DNA of 60,286 bases. It comes from Pseudomonadota bacterium (GTDB lineage: Bacteria > Desulfobacterota > Desulfarculia > Desulfarculales > Desulfarculaceae). Within the stretch, counting starts at the first letter, position 1, and each line of letters begins with the position of its first letter. Below, in pieces: positions 7,098 through 14,731 of this stretch. The notes beneath the pieces were generated by a model. That model saw only the letters and a program-made list of their open reading frames with translations, had not been told where the DNA came from and searched no databases. The stretch lies in the NCBI GenBank assembly GCA_018902755.1, contig JAHIQI010000013.1, positions 1 to 60,286 on the forward strand, read 5' to 3'. The position numbers were made by a program, and so were the translations under genes.

Positions 7098-7130
7098 GCC
7101 CTCATGCCTATAATGAGGGCAAGAGTTTTT
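7098..7130 (+). terminator. rho-independent terminator after the NYN gene
   Basis: A perfect 8-bp stem GCCCTCAT/ATGAGGGC (7098-7105, 7113-7120) with a 7-base loop is followed by AAGAGTTTTT. The loop happens to contain TATAAT, so a promoter for the next gene could overlap, but no -35 element fits. Confidence 0.75.
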
Positions 7131-7152
7131 GTCGCGGGCCGGGAGGAAAAGC

Positions 7153-7872
7153 ATGCGCAAATATATTCTGATCGGTTTGGCGGTGGTGGTGGTGGCCATC
7201 GCCGGAACCCTCTATTACGCCTACAGCAATCTGGACAGCATCGCCAAGGACGCGATGGAAAAGGCAGGCAGCGAGGCCCTGGGCGTGCCGGTGCGCGTGG
7301 GCGGCGTGCGCATCGAGCTGAGCCAGGGCAGAGCCACCGTCACCGGCCTTACCGTGGCCAACCCTCCCGGCTACAGCAACAACTCCGCCCTGTCCTTCGG
7401 CCAAATCACCGTGCAGATCGCCTCCGGCGGCAAGGTGATCAAGGAAATCCTGGCCGTGGACCCCACGGTGCGCCTGGAGCAAAAAGGCGATTCCAGCAAC
7501 CTGAGCGACTTGCAGAAGCGGGCCCAGCGGGCCGGCGGCGGCAAGGGCGAGGAAAAGAAGGCCCCTGCCAAGGACACTGAGGAGCATCACCTGAATATCG
7601 AGCTTTTAAAGGTGACCAACGCCAAGGCCATCGTCACCGGCCCGGAGCTGAAGGAGCCCCAGGAGGTAGTGATACCCTCCATGGCGATCAAGAACCTCCA
7701 GGGCACCCCCAAGCAGGTGGCCGGTCAGGTGTTTGACCAGCTCCTGGCCCAGGTGATGAAGCGGACCCTGCAAAACGCCATGCAGCAGGGCGCCAAGTCC
7801 CTGATCGAAAAAGAGGCGGGCAGCGCCGGATCGGCGGTGGAGGGCTTCCTCAAGAAGCTGGGCGGGGACTAG
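7153..7872 (+). CDS. AsmA-like single-span membrane-anchored protein
   Basis: The ATG at 7153 is preceded by GGGAGGAAAAGC, a clear ribosome site. The 239-residue product begins with an uncleaved membrane anchor (YILIGLAVVVVAIAGTLYYAY). A periplasmic domain follows that resembles the N-terminal part of the AsmA/DUF748 family (GSEALGVPVRVGGVRIELSQG and VTGLTVANPPGY). Many such proteins act in outer-membrane biogenesis or lipid transport, and this one is much shorter than AsmA itself. A Lys/Glu/Ala-rich linker lies near residues 125-145, and the C-terminus is amphipathic. It is flanked by terminators, so it is probably transcribed alone. Function is unassigned beyond envelope location. Confidence 0.7.
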   Translation: MRKYILIGLAVVVVAIAGTLYYAYSNLDSIAKDAMEKAGSEALGVPVRVGGVRIELSQGRATVTGLTVANPPGYSNNSALSFGQITVQIASGGKVIKEILAVDPTVRLEQKGDSSNLSDLQKRAQRAGGGKGEEKKAPAKDTEEHHLNIELLKVTNAKAIVTGPELKEPQEVVIPSMAIKNLQGTPKQVAGQVFDQLLAQVMKRTLQNAMQQGAKSLIEKEAGSAGSAVEGFLKKLGGD

Positions 7873-7895
7873 GCTTTTTAGCCTCCAAATAGACG

Positions 7896-7931
7896 GGGCC
7901 TCCGGCAATGCCGGAGGCCCTTGTTTTTTTA
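7896..7931 (+). terminator. strong terminator between convergent genes
   Basis: An 11-bp perfect stem GGGCCTCCGGC/GCCGGAGGCCC with a 3-base loop is followed by TTGTTTTTTT. It ends the AsmA-like gene and overlaps the stop codon of the convergent aldo/keto reductase gene. Confidence 0.93.
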
Positions 7932-8963
7932 GGCCTGGCCGTGCTGGGCCATGAAGTCCCGGAAGGCGGCGGTGATCTCCGAGAGCATCTCGGGGATGGG
8001 CAACTCGTAGGGGCATCGCTCGCTGCACTCGCCGCAGTCCTCGCAGCTCTCCTCCACTTGCAGGATGAAATCCTTGGAGGCATTGATTAGGTGCTGGGGA
8101 GGGAAGCGCCGCGACTGGCTGGTGAACAGCATCACCTTGGGGATGTTGATCCCATTGGGACAGGGCATGCAATAGCCGCAGCGGTGGCAGAAGTGGGTGC
8201 CCAACTCGTCGCGAATGCGCTGCATCTCGTCCAGGTCGGCCTGGTTAAGCTCACGGCGGTTTTCGTATAAATCGGCGATCTCCTCCAACTCGGACATGGA
8301 TTGCATGCCCGGAATGGGCAGCACCCCCTCCTGGCCTTGCAGCCAGCCGAAGCAAAGGTCGGCCCGCTCCAGCAGGCCCCCGCCCAGGGGCTTCATGGCC
8401 ACGCAGCCCATGCCCCGCTCCTTGGCCGCGCCGAACACTTTCCCGGCTGCCTGATCCTCCACGAAGTTGCAGGCGAACTGCACCGTGGCGAAGAGCCCGG
8501 TCTCGATGGCCTTGATGGCCATGTCGGGGTGGTGAGAGGAAAAGCCGATATGGCGGACCTTGCCCTCTTGCTTGGCCCGGAGCAAAGCCTGATAGGCCCC
8601 GTCCGGATCGGAAAGCGCCTCGATATCCTCGGGCTTGACCAGGTTGTGCATCTGGTAAAGGTCGATGTAGGAGGTGCGCAGGCGCTCCAGGCTGGCCTCG
8701 ATCTCCTGGGTCATCTCCCGGCCGCCGCGCTTCATGGTCTTGGTGGCCAGAATCACCCGGTCCCTAATACCCTCAAAGGCCCGGCCCATCTTGACCTCGC
8801 TGTCGCCGTACATGCGGGCGGTGTCAAAGTAGGTAAAGCCCTTGTCCACGGCGGCCCGCAGCAACCCCACCGCCTCGCCCTCGGATATGCGGGTCAGGGG
8901 AATGCCGCCGAAGCCCACTTCGGAAACCATGAGACCGGTGCTGCCCAGAGGAACCTGCTTCAT
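7929..8963 (-). CDS. aldo/keto reductase with C-terminal 4Fe-4S domain
   Basis: An N-terminal TIM-barrel aldo/keto reductase domain is visible from FDTARMYGDSE (catalytic Asp/Tyr), LATKTMKR (catalytic Lys) and YQMHN. It is followed by a ferredoxin-like region with CHRCGYCMPCPNGI and CEDCGECSERCPYELPI, enough cysteines for two [4Fe-4S] clusters. This architecture is common in anaerobes and is usually annotated as a ferredoxin-coupled oxidoreductase of unknown substrate. I chose the ATG at 8963; an in-frame TTG at 8978 would add five residues. It is convergent with the AsmA-like gene and has no operon partner. Confidence 0.9.
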   Translation of the reverse strand: MKQVPLGSTGLMVSEVGFGGIPLTRISEGEAVGLLRAAVDKGFTYFDTARMYGDSEVKMGRAFEGIRDRVILATKTMKRGGREMTQEIEASLERLRTSYIDLYQMHNLVKPEDIEALSDPDGAYQALLRAKQEGKVRHIGFSSHHPDMAIKAIETGLFATVQFACNFVEDQAAGKVFGAAKERGMGCVAMKPLGGGLLERADLCFGWLQGQEGVLPIPGMQSMSELEEIADLYENRRELNQADLDEMQRIRDELGTHFCHRCGYCMPCPNGINIPKVMLFTSQSRRFPPQHLINASKDFILQVEESCEDCGECSERCPYELPIPEMLSEITAAFRDFMAQHGQA

Positions 8964-9003
8964 TGTTTCTATATCCAAAAACTAAGGGTTAAACGTAGAT
9001 ATT

Positions 9004-9042
9004 TAATGTCTGTGGATCCGTCCATAAGTATCTAAGACATTA
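9004..9042 (-). repeat. inverted repeat just downstream of the HEPN-like gene
   Basis: TAATGTCT (9004-9011) and AGACATTA (9035-9042) are perfect inverted copies, 23 bases apart, starting 5 bases after the stop codon at 9047. It may act as a weak terminator for the HEPN-like gene, or mark the boundary of the AT-rich insert. Confidence 0.5.
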
Positions 9043-9046
9043 ATTT

Positions 9047-9652
9047 TTATTCATATAAATGCTCACATACGACCGTATGAAATTTGGTTATTGCGTGAGA
9101 TAAATCGTATAGAGGGATAGTGGCCTCAAAAAAGTCTTCTTGCCTCGAAGGTCGTTTGTCATGAAAGGTTAAATAAACATTTTTTTCAAAACCATGAGCA
9201 TCCATCTTATCAACATCTTTTACCAGCTTGGGGACAATCTTAATATTACCATGGGCCATCGCGTTCCTGAGCCTTCGAAACACATATTTAATTGTTGGTT
9301 TTTTACAAAAGGGACAAGAGTAATTCATTTTTTCAAGAGCCCATTCAGCTCCTACATTTTCAATAGGTTCATCGGGTAAAAAATCGAACCACTGTTCTTT
9401 TGTTAAAAGTATTCCGCAGTACAAATAGCCCACCACAGCCCCCGTGCTATAGGGGACATAATTAGCACCACATTTTTCGCCAAATCTATTAATCCATCCA
9501 TCATATATCTTGCCAATCTCATCATGTTTTAAAGAATTATCAAAAATAGCATCCGTAGCATTTCTCAAGAAATTTAAAGAGCACATACTACTAGATACAA
9601 TCTCAAGCATAATTTTATCTTGTGGGGATATTTCTTCGAGCATTGATTCCAT
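9047..9652 (-). CDS. HEPN-like protein with RX4H motif on an AT-rich island
   Basis: The 201-residue product contains Arg129-Asn130-x3-His134 within RRLRNAMAHGN. This is the RX4-6H signature of HEPN-fold ribonucleases and fits the group typified by the plasmid protein pEK499_p136. A CPFC pair (C113/C116) precedes the motif and could bind zinc. HEPN proteins often serve as toxins or in defence systems, but no antitoxin-sized partner (MNT, for example) is adjacent. Base composition is far lower in G+C than both neighbours and the codon choice is correspondingly AT-rich, so recent horizontal entry is likely. The Shine-Dalgarno is poor. Expression and activity are unknown. Confidence 0.6.
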   Translation of the reverse strand: MESMLEEISPQDKIMLEIVSSSMCSLNFLRNATDAIFDNSLKHDEIGKIYDGWINRFGEKCGANYVPYSTGAVVGYLYCGILLTKEQWFDFLPDEPIENVGAEWALEKMNYSCPFCKKPTIKYVFRRLRNAMAHGNIKIVPKLVKDVDKMDAHGFEKNVYLTFHDKRPSRQEDFFEATIPLYDLSHAITKFHTVVCEHLYE

Positions 9653-9676
9653 ACAAGCAATAATCCTGTAAGTTGA

Positions 9677-10459
9677 CTATTGCGTTGCCTCCCTTGCCGC
9701 CATCAGCGCCGCGCCCAAGGCCCCCACGATCTGGGGCTCGTCCGGCACGGAAATGTCCACGCCTAGGCGCTCGGACATGAGCGCCACCACGCCCGCGTTC
9801 TTGGCCACTCCCCCGCTCATGATGACCCGGGGTTTTATTCCGATGTTGCCGGTCATGGCCGCCACCCGGTTGACCACCGAGCGGTGCAGGCCCTTGATCA
9901 CCTGGTCGATGGGGTGGTTCTTGGCCACCAGGGACACCACCTCGCTCTCGGCGAACACGGTGCACACGCTGCTGATGCTCACCTCGCCCCCTGCGGCCAA
10001 AGACAGCCGCCCCAGGTGATCGAGGCCTACCCCCAGCTTGGCGGCCATCACCTCCAAAAAGCGGCCGGTGCCCGCGGCGCACTTGTCGTTCATCACGAAG
10101 TCGGCCACCTTGCCGTTTTCGCCCAGACGAATCACCTTGGAATCCTGGCCGCCGATATCGATGACCGTGCCCACGTCCGGAAACAGGGAATAGGCCCCCA
10201 GGGCGTGGCAGGAGATTTCGGTGATCTTCTTGCCCGCCAGGGGCACGGCGGCCCGGCCGTAGCCGGTGGCCACCACAAAGGCCAGGTCATCACGGCTCAA
10301 CCCGGCCATGGCCAGGGCCGCGTCCAGGGCGGCCTCGGCCGCGTTGGTGCTGTGGGGCCCGGTCTCGGTAACGCTCCAGCCCTTGAGAGTGCCGTCCTGG
10401 TCGATAACCGCCGCGTCGCTGCTGAGGGAACCTACGTCTATACCGGCGAAGTAGCTCAT
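9677..10459 (-). CDS. 2-hydroxyacyl-CoA dehydratase activase (HgdC/BadF/BcrA family ATPase)
   Basis: The 260-residue product has the ASKHA-type ATPase motifs FAGIDVGSLSSDAAV at the N-terminus and IDIGGQDSK near residue 100. The cluster ligands are Cys127 (NDKCAAGTGRF) and Cys166 (SSVCTVFAESEV). Two subunits share one [4Fe-4S] cluster, and ATP hydrolysis drives a very low-potential electron into the dehydratase. The start at MSYFAGID is the family's usual N-terminus; the longer frame adds 12 unrelated residues. The two dehydratase subunits lie upstream on the same strand at 11316-13723, so it almost certainly serves them. Sequence alone does not separate a dehydratase activase from a benzoyl-CoA reductase ATPase subunit. 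Confidence 0.9.
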   Translation of the reverse strand: MSYFAGIDVGSLSSDAAVIDQDGTLKGWSVTETGPHSTNAAEAALDAALAMAGLSRDDLAFVVATGYGRAAVPLAGKKITEISCHALGAYSLFPDVGTVIDIGGQDSKVIRLGENGKVADFVMNDKCAAGTGRFLEVMAAKLGVGLDHLGRLSLAAGGEVSISSVCTVFAESEVVSLVAKNHPIDQVIKGLHRSVVNRVAAMTGNIGIKPRVIMSGGVAKNAGVVALMSERLGVDISVPDEPQIVGALGAALMAAREATQ

Positions 10460-10760
10460 TTTGCGCTTTCTATAATGCTTGGCTTGGCAAGCCAACCGCT
10501 ATCACTCATAGTTCGCCCCCACGCCCGGCACAGCCCCGCCCGGCACAGCCAGGTGGGGCTAGGCAAGGCGGCCCAAGGCTTGGGCCCCCAAATTGGTTAC
10601 TCCGGGAGCCACCGAGGCTGGTGAAGGCAACAAGTTTTTCGACCCGCATCGCCCCCAGCGGTGCGCTGGGGCAAGCGAGACTCGCAGGCGTATATGTCAA
10701 TACGCCGAGGAGGCGAGCGCCGCCCGCAACGCAGCATAGCCGCGCCTGGCGCAGCCGGCG
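10460..10760. repeat. intergenic repeats and palindrome between activase and CMD-like gene
   Basis: This 301-bp gap shows no convincing gene. It contains a tandem direct repeat GCCCGGCACAGCC at 10523-10535 and 10538-10550 (period 15). It also has an inverted repeat GGCGTAT-N6-ATACGCC at 10687-10706. GC-rich hairpin sequence follows the CMD-like stop codon. The arrangement looks like a dispersed intergenic repeat element, but a second copy is not present in this window. Confidence 0.4.
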
Positions 10761-11297
10761 CTAGCAGGCCGCGGCTTCGTCCATTTTGAAAGCCTTGAAC
10801 ATGATGCCGTCGGCCACCATGCCCGCCCCGTGGGATGTGGCGTCGATGATGTCCCCGTCGCTCCAGCCCAGGTCGCGGAGCTTCTGCACGTCCTCGGCGG
10901 CGACCTCGTTCGGGGTCTTGATGGCCTTGAGCACGAACAGGAGCATGGCCTTGTCCTTGTCGCTCAGGGGCGCGCTGGCCGGGTCGGCCAAGACCTTGGC
11001 CGCCGCGTCCTCGTCCATGATGCCTATGACCTTAAGAATCTCCCGGTTCAGGGAGATGCAGTAGTAGTATTTCAGCTCTTCGGCCACCAGCATGCGGATC
11101 AGGGCCAACAGGGGCATGCTCAGGTTGGGGTGGCCGCGGAAGTAGCCGAGGGATTGGAGGCGCACCCCAATCAGCCCCGGAGAGGAGCTGTACATCTGGA
11201 AGGGGGTGGGCACCATGCCCAGCTTTTCGAATAGGTCGTAGCCTTCCTTGACCTTGCCTTCCGCCTGCTCCGGCGGCACCACTTTGATGATGGACAC
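10761..11297 (-). CDS. carboxymuconolactone decarboxylase/AhpD-like protein without the CxxC pair
   Basis: The 178-residue helical protein fits the CMD/AhpD fold (LSMPLLALIRMLVAEEL, then a conserved helix, with a C-terminal HGAGM). AhpD-type peroxidases use CxxC followed by His. Here the site reads KYYYCISLN, with only Cys80 left and the His replaced, so peroxidase activity is unlikely. The gene sits between the dehydratase subunits and their activase on the same strand, 18 bases downstream of the first subunit. That position suggests a role in the same pathway or in protecting the oxygen-sensitive enzyme. Function is not established. Confidence 0.7.
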   Translation of the reverse strand: MSIIKVVPPEQAEGKVKEGYDLFEKLGMVPTPFQMYSSSPGLIGVRLQSLGYFRGHPNLSMPLLALIRMLVAEELKYYYCISLNREILKVIGIMDEDAAAKVLADPASAPLSDKDKAMLLFVLKAIKTPNEVAAEDVQKLRDLGWSDGDIIDATSHGAGMVADGIMFKAFKMDEAAAC

Positions 11298-11315
11298 TAA
11301 ATACTCCTTTTAGGT

Positions 11316-12635
11316 TCAGGCCGCTTCCAGGGACTCGAAAAAGGCCTCCAAGCGGGTGAGGGCCTGCTCTTCGCTGAAAAAGCGGTAATCGGTTATGTCG
11401 GCCTCTATCACCACCGCCGGGATTCCCAGGCGCTGGCTCAAGAGGCGCTTCAGGTCGTACTGGCCCAGGGAATAGGGCTTGCAGGAGCGGGCCGAATGCA
11501 CCACCAGCCCGTCCACCGCGTATTCCCGAACCATCTTTTCCATGAGCCCCAAGCGGTGCTCCAGGTTGTTGTTAAGTATAACCAGGGAGTAGGTCTTGGC
11601 CAGGGACTCCCAGGGGTGGCTCATGTCCAGGTGCTGGATGGTCTCGGCCCAGGCGTTGGTGTAGGTGGCGGCCACGAAGTTCATGCCCCGGGCGGCGAAC
11701 AGCTCGGAGAAGTCGCGCACCTTGTACCACACCGCGATGTTGTCCCACATCAGGCGCTTCTTCTCGTTGGTGATGGCCCCGATGCCCCGCTCCACCCGGT
11801 CGGTCAACTCGGCCAGAAGTATCTCGTAATAATTCCGGGCCACGGGCAGGCCCCGCAGGCTCACCACCGGGGCCAGGTGCACGAAGGCGTCGAAGATGGT
11901 CATGGGCGCGGGGCGGGCTTGCATGGTCTCCAGGCACTGGCCCCAGAGCTGGCTGGCGGATTTGCTGAGCTCGGCCAGGCGCAGGAAGCGCTCCATGTCA
12001 AAGGCCTTGCCCGAGGCTTTCTCCAAAACCGGGATCATCTCCAGGATCTGGTCCTTCATGTAGGCGATGTTGGCCTCGGTGATCTCGCCGTAATTAAAGG
12101 GAGTGTCGAACATCAGCAAGGGGATGCCCAGGCGGTGGGCCAGCACCTTGTACCAGTACACCACGGTCTGGCAGATGTTGTTGGAGCAGAAGAGGATGTC
12201 GGGCTTGGGCAACTTGCCTGCCGGGGTCTTGCCCGAAAAGAAATGGCCCAAATCCACCCGGGCGTAGGAGCAAAGGTCGGGCGAGTAGCCCTCGTCCTCG
12301 GCCGCGGCGCACAGCTCCGGCCCCATCTTCTGGGCTCCGCACAGGGCCCCGTGGTTTTCGGGGTAGATGGTGTAAAAGTCGAAGGCCCGTAATAGCTCCA
12401 CCGGCGCGCCACTGGTCACCCAGGCCACGGGCCGGGCGCCCGGCGCGAAGCGCGACAGGTAATAGTGCCGGGTCATGATCTCCTTGAGCCGCGTGGCGCA
12501 CCTTAGCGGCGGCCCGAAGTCCGGGTTGGCCTTGCGCGGTTTGCGCTTGCCCTTGGTGGCCTTGGCCAGGGAGAGCATGGCCGGAAACCCCAGGTCCTTC
12601 ATGAACTGCATGCGGGCCTTGGCGCTCAGGCTCAT
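11316..12635 (-). CDS. 2-hydroxyacyl-CoA dehydratase subunit (HgdB/FldB-like)
   Basis: The 439-residue product belongs to the HgdB/FldBC/BcrBC family. Evidence includes FCSNNICQ around residue 165, PLLMFDTPFNY, the helical middle region, and the C-terminal HSARSCKPYSLGQYDL followed by GIPAVVIEADITDYRFF. Cysteines in the first and third of these places are the expected [4Fe-4S] ligands. The start ATG at 12635 overlaps the stop of the upstream subunit (ATGA), which indicates translational coupling. With its partner it should remove water from an (R)-2-hydroxyacyl-CoA by a ketyl-radical mechanism; a benzoyl-CoA reductase-like activity is the alternative. The substrate cannot be read from sequence. 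Confidence 0.88.
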   Translation of the reverse strand: MSLSAKARMQFMKDLGFPAMLSLAKATKGKRKPRKANPDFGPPLRCATRLKEIMTRHYYLSRFAPGARPVAWVTSGAPVELLRAFDFYTIYPENHGALCGAQKMGPELCAAAEDEGYSPDLCSYARVDLGHFFSGKTPAGKLPKPDILFCSNNICQTVVYWYKVLAHRLGIPLLMFDTPFNYGEITEANIAYMKDQILEMIPVLEKASGKAFDMERFLRLAELSKSASQLWGQCLETMQARPAPMTIFDAFVHLAPVVSLRGLPVARNYYEILLAELTDRVERGIGAITNEKKRLMWDNIAVWYKVRDFSELFAARGMNFVAATYTNAWAETIQHLDMSHPWESLAKTYSLVILNNNLEHRLGLMEKMVREYAVDGLVVHSARSCKPYSLGQYDLKRLLSQRLGIPAVVIEADITDYRFFSEEQALTRLEAFFESLEAA

Positions 12636-13723
12636 GACAACATCTCCCCGAAGGCCTCCAGGCGGGTCGCCGCCTGTCCGCCCACCTCCTGGTTCACGTC
12701 CACCTCCAGCACCAGGCTGGGCAGCCCCGCCTCCTTGAGGCCCCGCCTGAGCTCGGGTAAATCGAACAGCTCGGGCTCGCAGAACTTGACCACGCTGAAC
12801 ACCACTCCCTGGGCCCCGCCGCTTTGGGCCAGCCCCTTGAGCCACTCCAGGCGCTCGCTCAGGGAAGAGCCCCGGGTGCTGCACGGCGGCATGGCCAGGA
12901 AGCTTTCGGCCAAGGCCTCCAGGGGATCGCCCTGCCCCGGCGGGGGGTAGAGCAGGCGGCGGCTCATGGAGATGAGGTCGTCGTGCACCACCCTGAAATC
13001 CAGGCCGTCCAGGGTCTCCATGAGGTCCGGCGGGCTGGGCAGCACCCCGCTGATGATTATGCCCTGACCCTTTGGCCCGCCCTGGGCGGGGGCCTCATTC
13101 AGCCAAGCCTCCAGCAGGGGGATGTAGTCCCGGGGGTGCAGGTATTCCCCGGCGCGCAGCAGGCGGTAAAACTCCTCCGCGCCCACTCCCAGTTCGCCGG
13201 CCGCCCTGCGGGCGTAGGCCTGGGCGTATAGCTCGGACAGGCGGCGGCTCCACTCCAGGGCCTGCTCCATGGCCCCCTCGGGCGCGGGCCCGAAGATCAG
13301 GGTCAGGTCTTCTTCCAGGGCCTGGAGTTGGCTCACGTAAAAACCCTTGGCCGCCGCCGCGAAGGGGGCCTTGGGGTTGTAAAAAAACAGGCTGGGCGCG
13401 GGCGGCTCCAAATAGTCGGCCACCAGGGAGGCCAGGTTTTGCAGGGAATCGCAGGTGTGGGGGAACAGGATGGCCCCCACCTCGTCCATGCCCCCGGCCA
13501 AAAGAAGCTCCAAGCCCTGGCGCACCACCGAGCAGATGTAGGGCTGCAAGTGGCCCTGGGCCCTGGCCGGGGCCAGGGGCGGGTCCCAAACCTCCATGGG
13601 CAGCACCCCGTGGGCCCAGAGCAGCTCCTTGGGGTATTGGGCGGGAAACACGGCGCAAACCTTGCCGCCGCCGCGCCACTGTTTGAAATAATCGCCTCGG
13701 CTGGGAAGCTGGGCTGGGCTCAT
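12632..13723 (-). CDS. 2-hydroxyacyl-CoA dehydratase partner subunit
   Basis: This second family member (363 residues) has the typical N-terminal YPKELLWAHGVLPMEVW and the cluster-site segments YICSVVRQGLEL and LFPHTCDSLQN. The C-terminal part carries VVFSVVKFCEPELFDLP and LVLEVDVNQ, so three cysteines are well placed for a [4Fe-4S] cluster. I take the ATG at 13723, preceded by GAGG; an ATG four codons earlier is possible. Its 3' end overlaps the next subunit by four bases. The usual dehydratase is a heterodimer of just these two proteins, reduced by the activase encoded further downstream. Confidence 0.87.
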   Translation of the reverse strand: MSPAQLPSRGDYFKQWRGGGKVCAVFPAQYPKELLWAHGVLPMEVWDPPLAPARAQGHLQPYICSVVRQGLELLLAGGMDEVGAILFPHTCDSLQNLASLVADYLEPPAPSLFFYNPKAPFAAAAKGFYVSQLQALEEDLTLIFGPAPEGAMEQALEWSRRLSELYAQAYARRAAGELGVGAEEFYRLLRAGEYLHPRDYIPLLEAWLNEAPAQGGPKGQGIIISGVLPSPPDLMETLDGLDFRVVHDDLISMSRRLLYPPPGQGDPLEALAESFLAMPPCSTRGSSLSERLEWLKGLAQSGGAQGVVFSVVKFCEPELFDLPELRRGLKEAGLPSLVLEVDVNQEVGGQAATRLEAFGEMLS

Positions 13724-13800
13724 AGGGCCTCGCATATGGTCTTGATAGGGTTGGCCGTGCGGTGGCAGCAGTATAGGTTGGCCGCGCCCGCCAATGCAAC

Positions 13801-14424
13801 TTATGAGTCGGTTTCACCCCTTGGACCGCCCCTCGCCCAGGCGTTGCGCCCATCGTCGCGGATGGCCCCGCCCTCGCCGGGGTAGACCACTTTGTCCTCG
13901 GCGGTGCTGGGCGCGGTGACCGGCGGCCACATGCCGGGCCGGGGCTCGGTCCCTTCCAGGGCCTCGGGGCAGGGCTGGTGGTCGGCCATCACCGGGTTTT
14001 GGCGCAGATCATTGCCCGGCACGTCCCAGGAGAATTCGATGGCGATGCCGTTGGGGTCAAAGGCATATAAAGAATGGATGAAGCCGTGGTCGATGACCTC
14101 GCTGACCCAGAAATCCGCCGCGTCCAGACGGTCCTTTATGGCCCACAGGTCGTCCTGATTCTCCACCCCCACTGACACGTGGTCAAAGGCGTAGGGGCCC
14201 TTCACCGGCACCCCGTGGTCTTTTTCCTGCCTGGACTCCACCCCCGGCCACTCGAAAAAGGCGATGTAGTCGTTGGGGCCCAGCTCGAAAAAGTAGTGGC
14301 GGTATCCTGGCTTACCCAGGCCGCCCACCAGACGCAGGCCCAACAGGTCGCGCCAAAAGCGGATGGTGGCCGGCATGTCCCCGGTGGCCAGGGCCAGGTG
14401 GTTCACTCCCTTGTATTGGATCAT
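13801..14424 (-). CDS. glyoxalase/bleomycin-resistance (VOC) superfamily protein
   Basis: The first ~150 residues show two beta-alpha-beta-beta-beta modules of the vicinal oxygen chelate fold. Putative metal ligands occur in GVNHLALATGDM, YAFDHVSVGVEN and NGIAIEFSW. A ~55-residue tail rich in Pro/Gly follows and has no recognised domain. I start at the ATG at 14424, preceded by GGGAG; upstream in-frame residues do not resemble the family. It lies upstream of the dehydratase genes on the same strand and may belong to that operon. VOC members include epimerases, lyases and dioxygenases, so the reaction is not assigned. Confidence 0.75.
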   Translation of the reverse strand: MIQYKGVNHLALATGDMPATIRFWRDLLGLRLVGGLGKPGYRHYFFELGPNDYIAFFEWPGVESRQEKDHGVPVKGPYAFDHVSVGVENQDDLWAIKDRLDAADFWVSEVIDHGFIHSLYAFDPNGIAIEFSWDVPGNDLRQNPVMADHQPCPEALEGTEPRPGMWPPVTAPSTAEDKVVYPGEGGAIRDDGRNAWARGGPRGETDS

Positions 14425-14559
14425 GGACGCGCTCCCGGTTGGCTCGTGGTTTGCCCAAAGGGGTATTTTCATTTTAGCCGCCCAGGGCCCGGCGGGCCAC
14501 ACCCTCTTGCCCCGAGGCCGCCGCGCCCAATAAAGCCGCGACTGTTAATGGTTAAAAGC

Positions 14560-14588
14560 TTGACTGCCACAGGGGGCCTGTGTTAAAT
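14560..14588 (+). promoter_or_regulatory. promoter of the rsbRD-like/dsrMKJOP operon
   Basis: TTGACT (14560-14565), 17 bases, TTAAAT (14583-14588). The spacer contains a small inverted repeat CACAG/CTGTG. The start would be near 14595, with a ~137-base leader before the first gene. No other promoter is apparent before dsrM. Confidence 0.55.
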
Positions 14589-14731
14589 ATTGCCACTGAT
14601 GTTCAGGCGCTAAACCCTCTATTGCACTGATAATTGCACGCTTTTCCTCGGCGGGCGGGCCAGGCGGTCAAAACGACAAGACACGCCGTCGCAAGCAGTG
14701 GAAGGGGCGGAGGCCAAACGGCATAAGTGAA

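Noticed and set aside
10506..10700. 64-codon frame between activase and CMD-like gene
   Set aside because: It starts at a TTG within the palindrome, is rich in Gly/Pro/Cys from the tandem DNA repeat and has no family likeness. It is better read as repeat DNA.
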